A DNA stretch of 64,000 nucleotides from Flavivirga rizhaonensis (GTDB lineage: Bacteria > Bacteroidota > Bacteroidia > Flavobacteriales > Flavobacteriaceae): positions 1 to 64,000 of the forward strand of contig NZ_SRSO01000015.1 of the NCBI RefSeq assembly GCF_004791695.1, in the 5' to 3' direction. Every line of letters starts with the position of its first letter. The stretch's first letter is position 1. The translations under genes were made by a program, and so were the position numbers. Under the pieces are notes generated by a model. That model had not been told where the DNA came from. It saw only the letters and a list, made by a program, of their open reading frames with translations, and did no database searches. This document shows positions 43,759 to 52,857 of this stretch, in pieces.

Positions 43759-44903
43759 TTTTTTACTTTTTTAAATATCACTGCGGTATTACTGCCTCCA
43801 AAACCGGATGCTGTTTTAAGGAAAAGGTTCATTTTTTTTGGTATTATTTTAGTAATGACATTAATGGGTTGTGTAACACCTAATGCTTCAAAACCTAAAG
43901 AGGCATATAAGGTATTATTAGATAGTGAATGCATACCAACAATGGTTTCTAATAGCCCAGAAGCGCCTAAAGTATGTCCAAAATAACCTTTTAAACTATT
44001 TAGAGGAACATTTTGTAAACCTAATCTATTGAAGGCAATGGCTTCCATCTCATCATTATATGGTGTCGCTGTTCCATGAGCAGAAATATAATCGATACTT
44101 TCATGCGATATATTTGCTTCTTTTAGGGCTGATGTTATGCTTCTAAATAACCCTTCTCCGGTACGGGAAGGTCCGGAAATATGATTGGCATCGTTACAAG
44201 AGCCTTCGCCTAAAATGGTTACAGCTTCTTTTGCCAGACTTATTTTATTATTAGTTACTAATATGCTTGCAGCAACTTCACCTATATTAATCCCAGAGCG
44301 ATTTTTGCAGTAGGGTTTACAAGGGGCGTTACTTAATGCCTGAAATGAATTGAATCCAGACAAAATAAATTCTGTAACGAGATCGCCACTCACAATAAAT
44401 ACATGATCGTAAACGCCCTGATTGATATAACGTTTTGCAACGGCAACTGCTAAAACCCCAGAAACACAAGCATTAGAAATAACAATAGCATCGTTTTCAA
44501 ATCCAAAAAAATCTTTTATTTTTTTTCCTAAAACACTTAAATAAGCACGTTCTTTAGGGAATTTACTGTTTTTATCTAAAACATCAATATTACCTTTTGT
44601 AGTCGAAATAAGTAAACCAACATTTTTGTTTAAAGGAATTTTAGACGATTGAATCACATTATTTAACGATGTTATCATCATCTGTTCTAAGCGAGTGAAA
44701 TTGTCTTTATTTTTTAAAGATTTAAAACGTTCACTTAATGCCTTTGTGTTTATTATTGATGAATAAAAAGGTTGAGGTAATAGATTTTTATCGTCAATCA
44801 ATTGTAACCCAGAAACTTGATTATGAATGTTATCCACAACGGTTTCGCTATCAAACCCAAGAGATGAGACTATATTATTATATGATAGGTAAACATCAAT
44901 CAT
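43755..44903 (-). CDS. Beta-ketoacyl-ACP synthase, flexirubin cluster
   Basis: 382 residues with the complete triad Cys146 (NACVSG), His276 (SAHGTAT) and His310 (YFGHT). The N-terminus (MIDVYLSYNNIVSSLG) differs from housekeeping KAS I/II, and the protein is distinct from the other two active KAS of the cluster (40435 and 52850). Similar FabB-like ketosynthases in aryl polyene clusters are thought to handle starter loading or an early elongation. It overlaps the thioesterase gene by eight bases and the methyltransferase by four. Confidence 0.88.
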   Translation of the reverse strand: MIDVYLSYNNIVSSLGFDSETVVDNIHNQVSGLQLIDDKNLLPQPFYSSIINTKALSERFKSLKNKDNFTRLEQMMITSLNNVIQSSKIPLNKNVGLLISTTKGNIDVLDKNSKFPKERAYLSVLGKKIKDFFGFENDAIVISNACVSGVLAVAVAKRYINQGVYDHVFIVSGDLVTEFILSGFNSFQALSNAPCKPYCKNRSGINIGEVAASILVTNNKISLAKEAVTILGEGSCNDANHISGPSRTGEGLFRSITSALKEANISHESIDYISAHGTATPYNDEMEAIAFNRLGLQNVPLNSLKGYFGHTLGASGLLETIVGMHSLSNNTLYASLGFEALGVTQPINVITKIIPKKMNLFLKTASGFGGSNTAVIFKKVKN

Positions 44904-45351
44904 CCAAAAGGCCTACTTTTTGTTTCCATTCCTTGAAAAACTCTGGAATTGTTAAAGATAACTCCCCTTGACCTGTGTGGTCTACAAAAACCTGAACTGT
45001 TTCACCAGTGCAAACAAGTTGATCTTCTTGATTAAAAATTTCATATCTAAAAATCATTTTTGCAGCACGACTGTCTACATATATTGTTTTTATTGTGGCA
45101 ACATCTCCATAACGCAATGGCAATTTGTGTTCGCTACTTGATTTAACAATTGGTGTTGCATAACCAAAATCTTTTTGATTTAAATATGAAATACCATGAT
45201 GTCTGCCAAAAGCTTCTCTTCCATCTTCGAAGTACTGTATATAATTACCATGCCAAACAATTCCTAAAGGATCTGTTTCTACAAACCGAACCCTGACCTT
45301 ACTGATGAAACTAATTTCTTTATTGCTTTTAGACTGCATTTTTCTTTTCAT
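44896..45351 (-). CDS. Acyl-CoA/ACP thioesterase, 4HBT hotdog family
   Basis: 151 residues. RFVETDPLGIVWHGNYIQYF (about 23-42) is the YbgC/4-hydroxybenzoyl-CoA thioesterase motif with the catalytic Asp. It probably releases the finished acyl chain from ACP or edits stalled intermediates. Its start lies within the ABC permease end (overlap 23 bases, or 11 if the second Met is used). Thioesterases of this type are regular members of aryl polyene clusters. Confidence 0.85.
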   Translation of the reverse strand: MKRKMQSKSNKEISFISKVRVRFVETDPLGIVWHGNYIQYFEDGREAFGRHHGISYLNQKDFGYATPIVKSSSEHKLPLRYGDVATIKTIYVDSRAAKMIFRYEIFNQEDQLVCTGETVQVFVDHTGQGELSLTIPEFFKEWKQKVGLLDD

Positions 45352-46600
45352 TATAAACTATAGCAATTAAGGTTGTGATGATAAAAAACAAAAATAGTAA
45401 TGTTATTTCTGGAACGATCTCCAAAAGACTAGAATTCCTCAGAAAGACATCGTAAAATGCATTTAACCCCCAATTCATAGGGGAAATCTTAGATAACGCT
45501 TGCATAAATTCTGGCATAATAAACACTGGAACCCAAACGCCTCCCAAAGCAGCTAAAATAACTACAAAAGTTGCTCCAAATGGAGCGGATTGTTCTTGGG
45601 TTTTGGCTATGGTTCCCAAAAGCAAACCTAACCCAATAGCTGCTAAACCAGCAAAAATGGCAACTAAAAATAAAAGAGGAAATTTGCCAGAAACATTTAA
45701 TGTTGGTAATCCTATGGCTGGGAATAAGTAAATCCCAATAAGTAACATCAACACAAACTGAATTAAACAAACTATTAAATAGATGACAGTTTTCCCCCCA
45801 AGTACTGTTAAATAAGATACTGGATTTGTTCTTAACCGTACAAAAGTACCCTGGCTTTTTTCTTTTACAATATTAATTGATAATGGCACAATAATAAAGA
45901 ATATGGCAAAAAGCGTCCAAGCTGGAACATTATGCTGAACAGAGTTTGGAATAATATTTTCATCCTTATTTTTTGGCAGTATTTCTTTAAAACGTATAAA
46001 ATTTTCTGTTTCAAAAACGATTTCCGAAGGATCATCTGTTATCTGTTTTTGAAATGCATTGTAAATAGATTGGGTTTCTATTTTAGAAATCATTTTATCT
46101 ACCTCGTTTTTTACTGAGTTTTTAAAAGAGAACTGTGTTGCAGGATCAAAATATAACTTGACTTCTTTTGCTGTGAAAATTTCTTTTGGTTGATTTTCTA
46201 TTTCTTCTTCATCTAAACCAAATCTATCTAAAATACCTTCAACATTTTGGTTTATTTTTTTTTCCAGATCTGAAGATAAGTTTTCAGGAATTACGATAGC
46301 TAATTGATTTTTTCCTTTAAAAACCAAGTTCTTAGCATCTTCTTCAATAGCAATTTTAATAACTTCAAATATATTGGATTCTTTTAGTCCTTTAACGATA
46401 GTTTCAGAAACAGATCCTCTATCATTATCTACTAAAAGTATAGGTATTTTGCTTTCACTTACACTTTTAAATGTGCTATCCTGAATTATGGTAATAGTAA
46501 CTATTAACACTAAAGGCATAATGAATAATATGGCAATCCCACCAATATCTCTGGTGAGTAATAAAAACTCTTTATATGTAGATGCTAGTAGTTTACGCAT
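45329..46600 (-). CDS. ABC-2 type exporter permease
   Basis: 423 residues: an N-terminal membrane helix (about 18-38), a large extracytoplasmic region (about 40-230), then five or six helices (about 235-415), the layout of the NatB/DrrB-like ABC-2 permease family (with YhaP/MdrB-like N-terminal loop). Typical is RTNPVSYLTVLGGKTVIYL before a helix and SKISPMNWGLNAFYDV near the end. With the ATPase gene it overlaps (46593-47336) it forms a drug-type exporter, plausibly for the pigment or a precursor. Confidence 0.85.
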   Translation of the reverse strand: MRKLLASTYKEFLLLTRDIGGIAILFIMPLVLIVTITIIQDSTFKSVSESKIPILLVDNDRGSVSETIVKGLKESNIFEVIKIAIEEDAKNLVFKGKNQLAIVIPENLSSDLEKKINQNVEGILDRFGLDEEEIENQPKEIFTAKEVKLYFDPATQFSFKNSVKNEVDKMISKIETQSIYNAFQKQITDDPSEIVFETENFIRFKEILPKNKDENIIPNSVQHNVPAWTLFAIFFIIVPLSINIVKEKSQGTFVRLRTNPVSYLTVLGGKTVIYLIVCLIQFVLMLLIGIYLFPAIGLPTLNVSGKFPLLFLVAIFAGLAAIGLGLLLGTIAKTQEQSAPFGATFVVILAALGGVWVPVFIMPEFMQALSKISPMNWGLNAFYDVFLRNSSLLEIVPEITLLFLFFIITTLIAIVYNEKKNAV

Positions 46601-47336
46601 GATCTCTTAAGGCATGTCCAGTTAGAGCTAAAAATACATCTTCAAGATTATTAGCATTTTTTTGATCACTAATTAAGCTTTTTGGCCCCCCTTGGGTTAT
46701 TATTCTTCCATGATCTATTATAGCTACTTTAGTACAAAAGGCTTCTGCTTCATTTAGATGATGTGATGTGTAAATTATTGTAGTTCCTTTTTCGTTAAGT
46801 ACTTTTAAATAATTTATAATAACATTTTTAGACTGCACATCAACTCCAACAGTTGGTTCGTCTAAAAACAGCACTTTTGGATCGTGTAGAATACTTGCAA
46901 TTAAATTGATTCGACGTTTCATCCCACCAGAAAAGGTATTTATTTTTTTGCTTGAGAATTGCGATAATCCTAGAGTTTGCAACGCTGCTTTTATTTTTAA
47001 TTTTAATTCGTTTCCTTTTAAACCATACATGCTTCCAAAATACATAAGGTTTTCAAAAGCGGTTAAAGTTGGATATAAAGCATATTCTTGAGGTACTATA
47101 CCTATAAGCTGTTTTAATTGATTTTTATTTTTTTTATAAGTAAGACCATTAATAACAAATGAGCCAGAAGTTGGTTTTATTAATGAGCATAACAGCGAAA
47201 TCAATGTTGTTTTTCCTGCTCCATTTGGACCTAACAGTCCAAAAATGTCCTTTTCAGAAATACACAAGTCTAAATCGGACACGGAAAATATATCTGCCCC
47301 TTTATACTTTTTAGATAATTGTTTAATCTCAATCAT
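46593..47336 (-). CDS. ABC exporter ATP-binding protein
   Basis: 247 residues with Walker A GPNGAGKTT (about 35-43), signature FSGGMKRR, Walker B VLFLDEPTVGVD and H-loop TSHHLNEAE, typical of multidrug/polyketide ABC exporters (DrrA/CcmA class). It overlaps the permease gene by eight bases. Together they probably form a homodimeric or heterodimeric exporter in the inner membrane. Confidence 0.92.
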   Translation of the reverse strand: MIEIKQLSKKYKGADIFSVSDLDLCISEKDIFGLLGPNGAGKTTLISLLCSLIKPTSGSFVINGLTYKKNKNQLKQLIGIVPQEYALYPTLTAFENLMYFGSMYGLKGNELKLKIKAALQTLGLSQFSSKKINTFSGGMKRRINLIASILHDPKVLFLDEPTVGVDVQSKNVIINYLKVLNEKGTTIIYTSHHLNEAEAFCTKVAIIDHGRIITQGGPKSLISDQKNANNLEDVFLALTGHALRDHA

Positions 47337-47345
47337 GTGTCATTC

Positions 47346-48347
47346 TTATATGGCCTTTTTTAATTCTTTAAAGAAGGTTTCTTCCTTGTCTGCAATGGCT
47401 TCTAATTGTGATGCCACATGATTATAAGCATCATCTTTTGCACTTCTGCTTTTATAAATACGAGACGCATCTAAAGCAAAATCTCTCCATAAATCACCAA
47501 TAACTGTCATTTCTTTGGATAATTCTGCCAATTTGTTATTATTTAATATTTTACTGGACTCTTGTAAAAAGGCTGCATAAATATATCTAAATCCACCGCC
47601 TCCTGTTCCAATCTCTTCTTGCATTCTAACAATTTGTCCTAAATAATGATTAGCAACTTTAACGCCTTTTTTCTTAGGCCATTTGCGTATTAATTTTGCT
47701 GTATACCTTATACCTTTAACACCTATAATTGGCATTGGAGCAAGCATATCTCTACAAGTGTTTTTTATTCCTTTAATAATGGCTTCTTTTATATTTAGCT
47801 CTTTAGGAAAACCGACGGGATAATACATGTGTCCATTTGGAGCAAAAGCACCTTTAGCAAAACGAACTTTTTCTAATTCTTTACTGGTTAAAGTCGTAAC
47901 CGTTTCCATAACTGGATCACTAATTAAATAGTTTCCATTTTGTTTGCCATATACAATTAAATTATGTGCATTAAAATGAAAACGATATTCGTCTGGAAAA
48001 TATACTAAATTATAAACGCCAACTTGAAGACCAACAGGATTGTTTTTTTTTAAATTTTCATCTAATACCGCCTCAGCCTCCTGTGGCTTTTTAAATTTTT
48101 CTTTTTTAATTTTTATTCCTACGCGTTTAGCAAATCGTTTAAAAATTTGACCTGGCATTGTTCTATATGATATTGCCGGAGCATGATTTACTTTTAGAAA
48201 AGGAATATAACAAAACATCAAGCCAGAACCTATACCAAATACCATGGGTTCACTTACATCAAAGCCATTATACTTCATTAAATTTGAAACTACCCCATTT
48301 TCACAGTGGGCAGTTTGGTGATGAGTAAAATTAATTTCCATAATCAA
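47346..48347 (-). CDS. BtrH-like acyltransferase/peptidase-fold protein
   Basis: 333 residues. The N-terminus has a papain-like active-site start THHQTAHCENGVVSNLMKY (Cys15), as in BtrH N-terminal domains; a His is expected further on, as in FHFNAHNLIVYG (about 118-129). BtrH in butirosin synthesis moves an acyl group from an ACP to the antibiotic core. The C-terminal half (about 160-333) matches the DUF4872-type helical part. By analogy it may move the polyene acyl from ACP to the dialkylresorcinol hydroxyl, forming the flexirubin ester; this is inference. It overlaps the upstream small gene by 17 bases. Confidence 0.75.
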   Translation of the reverse strand: MIMEINFTHHQTAHCENGVVSNLMKYNGFDVSEPMVFGIGSGLMFCYIPFLKVNHAPAISYRTMPGQIFKRFAKRVGIKIKKEKFKKPQEAEAVLDENLKKNNPVGLQVGVYNLVYFPDEYRFHFNAHNLIVYGKQNGNYLISDPVMETVTTLTSKELEKVRFAKGAFAPNGHMYYPVGFPKELNIKEAIIKGIKNTCRDMLAPMPIIGVKGIRYTAKLIRKWPKKKGVKVANHYLGQIVRMQEEIGTGGGGFRYIYAAFLQESSKILNNNKLAELSKEMTVIGDLWRDFALDASRIYKSRSAKDDAYNHVASQLEAIADKEETFFKELKKAI

Positions 48348-48738
48348 TATCCTTTAATTTATTCATCGAAATTTCGAAGACATTAGCATATTTCTCCAAT
48401 GTTTTTGTAGATAATTTATTGAATATTTTCAATTTAAAATGTCTTTTTACTTGCCATTTAAACAGTCCTACATAGCTAGCTAAAATACTAACATCCATTT
48501 TATGAAGTTCCATATAATATTCAATAGGGCTGGTTTCTTTATTTAGCACTCTGGTTTTTGCTTTTGAGATACGGTTATTAATTTCTTCTATCGCATTATC
48601 TAAAGCAATTGCTTTAGGTTTCCAACCAGTACTTTGAGCTGTCGTGTATTCCCCTTTATCATCAACTGCATAACAAAGCTCTTTATGATTGCCTGCTTTT
48701 AAATGACTTCTATCTTGAGGAACATCGCTTTTTTTCAT
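48331..48738 (-). CDS. Conserved flexirubin-cluster protein, unknown function
   Basis: 135 residues, basic and probably helical (IEEINNRISKAKTRVLNKET; LFKWQVKRHFKLKIFNKLST). No signal peptide, membrane helix or motif I can name. The C-terminal part (VGLFKWQVKRHFKLKIFNKL...LEKYANVFEISMNKLKDIDY) reads like a helix-turn-helix of the Cro/XRE type (…LxxxxxxFxVxxxxL), so a DNA-binding role is possible. Overlap of 17 bases with the BtrH-like gene ties the two together. The first residues (MKKSDVPQDRSHLKAGNHKE) resemble cofactor-independent small proteins found beside BtrH-like genes. Confidence 0.55.
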   Translation of the reverse strand: MKKSDVPQDRSHLKAGNHKELCYAVDDKGEYTTAQSTGWKPKAIALDNAIEEINNRISKAKTRVLNKETSPIEYYMELHKMDVSILASYVGLFKWQVKRHFKLKIFNKLSTKTLEKYANVFEISMNKLKDIDYGN

Positions 48739-48742
48739 AAAA

Positions 48743-49198
48743 CTATTTCAAATCTTTAATAACCAAATTCATCTCGCAAGATAATAATTGAACCGATTCT
48801 TCGTAAATATTGCATTCTAAAGAACAGATACTATAATTAGTAGTGTCATATCTTGATGTTAATTTTGCATTAGATATTATAGTACTACCAACCTTGGGGC
48901 AAGAAAATACCGTTATTTTTTTAATAGCACTAATAAAACCAATTAGATTAGCACCTTCTCCTTTAATATCATCATCATTAAAAAAACTTTTGCCAACTAT
49001 TGAAGAGCAAGTTTGTGCTGCATTTTCTACTAACCCTAGTTCGTTAAAATAATTATCCTCAACAAAAATACTGTCTTTTTTAATTTTAAATAACGTAGAG
49101 ACTTCTTCATCACTAAGAGTTAGAACTTTGTCTACCATTAAAAATGGAGGACGATGCGGTAAAAAATCAGAGACATCTATTTTATCAAGATCAATCAT
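48743..49198 (-). CDS. Hotdog dehydratase (ApeI/ApeP type), second copy
   Basis: 151 residues. FLPHRPPFLMVDKVL (about 13-27) is the hallmark of aryl-polyene-type 3-hydroxyacyl-ACP dehydratases, followed by LVENAAQTC (about 55-63), where a Glu in the central helix replaces the FabZ catalytic residue. It is paired with the gene at 49198-49629; the ATG shares a base with that gene's stop (TAATG). The two may form a heterodimer that dehydrates polyene intermediates. Confidence 0.8.
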   Translation of the reverse strand: MIDLDKIDVSDFLPHRPPFLMVDKVLTLSDEEVSTLFKIKKDSIFVEDNYFNELGLVENAAQTCSSIVGKSFFNDDDIKGEGANLIGFISAIKKITVFSCPKVGSTIISNAKLTSRYDTTNYSICSLECNIYEESVQLLSCEMNLVIKDLK

Positions 49199-49629
49199 TA
49201 ACTTGCAATAACAGTTTTCATTATACTTGAAGCAATTTTTTCTTTTTTGGTATTAAAAACAGTTATTTCCACTAAAGTCACTCCCATAAATTCATGTAAA
49301 ATATGAGCTTCTGTTTTTATAGTTTCATTTAATTGTGGCAGCATTGAGATCTCCATTTTTTTAATAGAACCTATATAGCCTGTTGGAGCTGGGACTCCTT
49401 TTAAAAAATAATCATATCCCGTATGAAGTGCCACTGTTTGCGCCATATTTTCTACTAATCCAGGTTCAGATAGTGCCTTGTTTTCAAAAAAAATATTAGT
49501 TTCTAAAACTTTTAATGAGGATACTACATTTGTATCGGAAAAACCTAGCAAACTATCTACCATCACAAAAGGTGTTTTTTGTGGAATTAAGTGTTCAATA
49601 TTTGTAATTGGTTTTTGTAATAAAATCAT
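49198..49629 (-). CDS. Hotdog dehydratase (ApeI/ApeP type), first copy
   Basis: 143 residues with the same layout as its neighbour: LIPQKTPFVMVD (about 14-25) and LVENMAQTVALH (about 56-67). In aryl polyene systems two such hotdog proteins act together, which fits this pair. It follows the DarB gene by one base. Confidence 0.8.
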   Translation of the reverse strand: MILLQKPITNIEHLIPQKTPFVMVDSLLGFSDTNVVSSLKVLETNIFFENKALSEPGLVENMAQTVALHTGYDYFLKGVPAPTGYIGSIKKMEISMLPQLNETIKTEAHILHEFMGVTLVEITVFNTKKEKIASSIMKTVIAS

Positions 49630-49630
49630 T

Positions 49631-50767
49631 TTAACAAACAGTTAAATGTGCATAAGCATAAGAAAATCTTCCGCTTTCTGGCACTGATAGCATTATTTTG
49701 TCTCCTTTTTTCAACTTTCCAGAATACATTAATTCTTCAAGCATTAAGTAAATTGAGGCAGATCCAACATTGCCCACTTTATCTAAATTAGTAAACCAAC
49801 TACTTTCTGGAATTTGTAACCCTTTTTCTTTAATGCCAGTTTTTAATTTTTCAGCAAAATAATTTGACGATAAATGAGGTAGAAAATAGTCGATATCTGA
49901 GGGGTCTTTAGCATGTTTTTTAAAGACCAGTTCCAAGCTTTCGACACCTTTATTAATAACATGCTTTTCTAAAATTTTAACATCTTGCTTTACAGAAAAA
50001 ACAGATTCTTCTAACCATTCTTTAGAATTGTATTCTGTCCAAGGCTTAATAGACCCATCGGCAATTTTTTCTCCGCCAGAATACATGCAGGTTTCCAATT
50101 CATGCGCATACGAATAGGCTTCCATCCAATCTATTTTTAAAGAGAGACCTACTTCATTTTTTTTGTTTTCTAACAGCATTGCCCCAGCTCCATCTGATAG
50201 CATCCAACGTAAAAAATCTTTTTTAAATGCTATGATAGGCTGCTCTTCTAAAGATGAAAGGGACACGGCTTCTTCATTAAACATATTTGCCTGTATTCGT
50301 GTAGAAGATCTTTCTGATCCCGTACAAACTGCATTGTTTGAATTCCCTGATTTTACAGATAAAAAACCAAACTTTAAAGAACTCATGCCTGCACAACAAA
50401 TACCTGAAGCTGAGTTTATCTCCAGATTTTTATTTGCTAGTAAACCATGAACCATGGCTGCATGTGAGGGCAATAATTGATCGGGAGAAGAGGTTCCACA
50501 GCATAATAATTCCATACAGTTTTGAGTAAACGAATCGTCAAATAACTTTGTAATGGCTTCTTGAGTTAGTTCTGCATTGGTATGGGTAATCTTACCCTGA
50601 CTATTAATGGCGTAATAACGCTCCTTTATTCCATTATTTCTTAATACTATTCTTTTTGCTCTAGAAGGCTTCCCATTAATTTGACCTAAAATGCCTTCCA
50701 TTTCATCATTACTAATAGGGTTATTTGGTAAAAATTTTGATATTCTTGTTATGTAAACGTCTTTCAT
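49631..50767 (-). CDS. darB: DarB-type ketosynthase III (dialkylresorcinol synthesis)
   Basis: 378 residues, a KAS III-fold enzyme with catalytic Cys125 in SASGICCAGMSSL (the second of the CC pair aligns with Cys of KAS III) and an expected His/Asn pair in FLPHLSSN (His in LPHLS) and DKVGNVGSAS. In dialkylresorcinol and flexirubin systems DarB condenses two acyl chains and cyclises them to a 1,3-cyclohexanedione, which DarA aromatises. The name rests on family resemblance plus the adjacent DarA-like gene (10 bases away). Confidence 0.85.
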   Translation of the reverse strand: MKDVYITRISKFLPNNPISNDEMEGILGQINGKPSRAKRIVLRNNGIKERYYAINSQGKITHTNAELTQEAITKLFDDSFTQNCMELLCCGTSSPDQLLPSHAAMVHGLLANKNLEINSASGICCAGMSSLKFGFLSVKSGNSNNAVCTGSERSSTRIQANMFNEEAVSLSSLEEQPIIAFKKDFLRWMLSDGAGAMLLENKKNEVGLSLKIDWMEAYSYAHELETCMYSGGEKIADGSIKPWTEYNSKEWLEESVFSVKQDVKILEKHVINKGVESLELVFKKHAKDPSDIDYFLPHLSSNYFAEKLKTGIKEKGLQIPESSWFTNLDKVGNVGSASIYLMLEELMYSGKLKKGDKIMLSVPESGRFSYAYAHLTVC

Positions 50768-50777
50768 TTAATCCCTT

Positions 50778-51701
50778 CTATTTAATTTCTACAGATGAAT
50801 AATATTTTTTATCCTTTTTTATCTTTCCAGACAAAGGCAAATAAGTCAGCAAAAATAAAATAAAAACCACGGGAGCAATAATCCAAATGGCAAATAATAA
50901 ATAACAATTAAACATTTTAATCCAAATTGTACGCTTATTGATATTTCTTTTCCCTTTAGAATAGATAAGTTTTGCCCATTTACCAAATAAAACATTAGCT
51001 CTTTTATCTGCTAAAATTAAAAAAGGTTTTATTAGTACAGCTTTTTCTTTTATTAGACTTTTTTGAAGATTATCGAGCTTATTACTAATGATATGATCTA
51101 ATATAACATTACCAAACCTTGTAGATTCATCAATATCTTTTTGAGACACGCCCGGCTTAGGAAATACGCCTAAATACTTCTTTTTCTCTCCAGTAAACAT
51201 CCATTGTACTATGGTAATAACACTTATGTGGTTTATATGTCTATCTCTTAAAACAATGTTGCCAACTAATTTCGAACCACATTCCTTAAGTAAGGTTTTC
51301 ATTTTTTCTTGAGCCATTATCCACATATTTCTACAACCAATAACTGTAATTACCGGTGTATTTGCCAGTAACTGTTTGGCTTCTGGGGTACATAAGAAAG
51401 AATTTGTTGGAATTGATGGGCTTAAATACCAAACGGAGTACCCTAAAATTACTAAATCGAATTTTTGATTTAGAATTGCTTCAGGGATGGGTTTTATTTT
51501 TGAAGGGATTTGAAGAAAAGATTCAGGAAACACATTTAAAAAATCTTTTTTTTTCCATGGAAACGCAAAAGGTGTTTTCATTTTTATTTGGTGATGAACA
51601 ACTTTTATGTTTTTGGAATTATTAAGAGGTATCGCTATATTATTTACGATTTCTGTTAATTGACCAGATTGAGAATAATGCATAACTAGAATGTTCTTCA
51701 T
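50778..51701 (-). CDS. darA: DarA-like aromatase (dialkylresorcinol synthesis)
   Basis: Start chosen at 51701 (MKNILVMHYSQSG); the frame continues back to 51734 but the flavodoxin-like fold starts here. The 307-residue protein has a flavodoxin-like N-terminal domain (LVMHYSQSGQLTEIVNNIA; DLVILGYSVWYLSPSIPTN) for FMN binding, and C-terminal hydrophobic helices (about 267-292). DarA is the flavin-dependent partner that aromatises the cyclohexanedione to the dialkylresorcinol. The upstream acyltransferase gene ends five bases before this start. Confidence 0.82.
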   Translation of the reverse strand: MKNILVMHYSQSGQLTEIVNNIAIPLNNSKNIKVVHHQIKMKTPFAFPWKKKDFLNVFPESFLQIPSKIKPIPEAILNQKFDLVILGYSVWYLSPSIPTNSFLCTPEAKQLLANTPVITVIGCRNMWIMAQEKMKTLLKECGSKLVGNIVLRDRHINHISVITIVQWMFTGEKKKYLGVFPKPGVSQKDIDESTRFGNVILDHIISNKLDNLQKSLIKEKAVLIKPFLILADKRANVLFGKWAKLIYSKGKRNINKRTIWIKMFNCYLLFAIWIIAPVVFILFLLTYLPLSGKIKKDKKYYSSVEIK

Positions 51702-51705
51702 TTTA

Positions 51706-52590
51706 TTACTTGTTGTTTGCATCCCAAAAATCAAAATAATTAAACCATTGTAATGGGTGTTTTTTAATCATCCATTCTAAGCTTTGCGTATATTCTTTTA
51801 GCAATGCTTTAGCATCTCCATGGTTTACCTCGGCTGTTCTTGCATAAAGGTGGTAGTGTTTTCTGGTTTCTTTCAGGACATATACAAAAAGCACAGGAAC
51901 TTGTAATCGCGAGCTTATAAGAAATGGACCAGCTGGAAACTTAGTTTCTTTACCTAATAATTCTTCCTTCAAATATTTTGAATCTTTAATGTAACGGTCT
52001 CCTGTTATACAAACAATTTCATTTCTTGCCAATGCTGCATTAATTTCAAAGATATGGGAAAGGTCTTCTTTAATAAGAATAATTTTTATGTTAGGCTTTT
52101 TTGTAACACTATCAAGGTAATCTTTTATAGCTGTATGTTCAACATTAGTTGTGAGTAAACTTATGCATTCATTTTCTTCTAATTCTCCAAAAAAATGCTG
52201 AGCAATTTCAAAATTACCCATATGACCACTTATAAGTATACCTCCTTTTTTTTGTTTTAGTATTTCTTTTATACGATCTACACCATCATAATCATATGTG
52301 AATTTAGATTTTAACCCGGAAGAAATAGCAATTTTGTCTATTATTGTTTGTCCAAAAACAAAGTAACTTCTGTAAATACTTACTATACTTTTAAATTTGG
52401 AATAGTTTAGTCTTTTATGGAAGTAATAGTAGGTAGCTATTGTGCTATCCATTGCAAAAAGGCAGAAATAAGCAGCAACAAAATATAAAATAAAGTATGC
52501 CGAACGTAATCCCAGTTTTTTGATACAAAATATGAATATTTTATAGCCTAGAACTGTACCTCTGGACTTTCCTTTCCATTCAGCAGCCAT
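51706..52590 (-). CDS. LpxL/HtrB-like lysophospholipid acyltransferase
   Basis: 294 residues with an N-terminal hydrophobic region (about 15-60) and the HtrB-type catalytic motif SGHMGNFEIAQ (about 119-129; His-x4-Glu), then GDRYIKDSKYLKEELLGKET and FPAGPFLISSRLQVPVLFVY. In aryl polyene clusters LpxL-like acyltransferases attach the polyene to its lipid or glycerol anchor; here it is one of at least three acyltransferase-type genes (with the PlsC domain and the C45/BtrH-like genes). Confidence 0.85.
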   Translation of the reverse strand: MAAEWKGKSRGTVLGYKIFIFCIKKLGLRSAYFILYFVAAYFCLFAMDSTIATYYYFHKRLNYSKFKSIVSIYRSYFVFGQTIIDKIAISSGLKSKFTYDYDGVDRIKEILKQKKGGILISGHMGNFEIAQHFFGELEENECISLLTTNVEHTAIKDYLDSVTKKPNIKIILIKEDLSHIFEINAALARNEIVCITGDRYIKDSKYLKEELLGKETKFPAGPFLISSRLQVPVLFVYVLKETRKHYHLYARTAEVNHGDAKALLKEYTQSLEWMIKKHPLQWFNYFDFWDANNK

Positions 52591-52611
52591 ATATGTTAGA
52601 GTAAAATTGTT

Positions 52612-52857
52612 TTATTCTTTTAATTTGTTTTCAATAAGATTGTAAAAATCTTGAAGTGAAATAATATTTATAAAATCTTCTCCTACTAATTTAACACCAA
52701 AATTAGATTCAATGGATACAACAAGATCTACAAAATCTAAACTGTCCAACTCAAGAGTTTCTTTTAAGTTAGCTTCGGGTGAAATATCATCATTTTCAAC
52801 TTCAAATTCATCGATAAGAAAGTCGTTTATTTTTTCAATAATAACTTCTTTATTCAT
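52612..52857 (-). CDS. Acyl carrier protein (second of two)
   Basis: 81 residues, acidic, with Ser39 in LELDSLDFVDLV for phosphopantetheine attachment. Its start overlaps the end of the KAS gene by eight bases. Two ACPs in the cluster may serve the polyene and the alkylresorcinol branch separately. Confidence 0.92.
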   Translation of the reverse strand: MNKEVIIEKINDFLIDEFEVENDDISPEANLKETLELDSLDFVDLVVSIESNFGVKLVGEDFINIISLQDFYNLIENKLKE

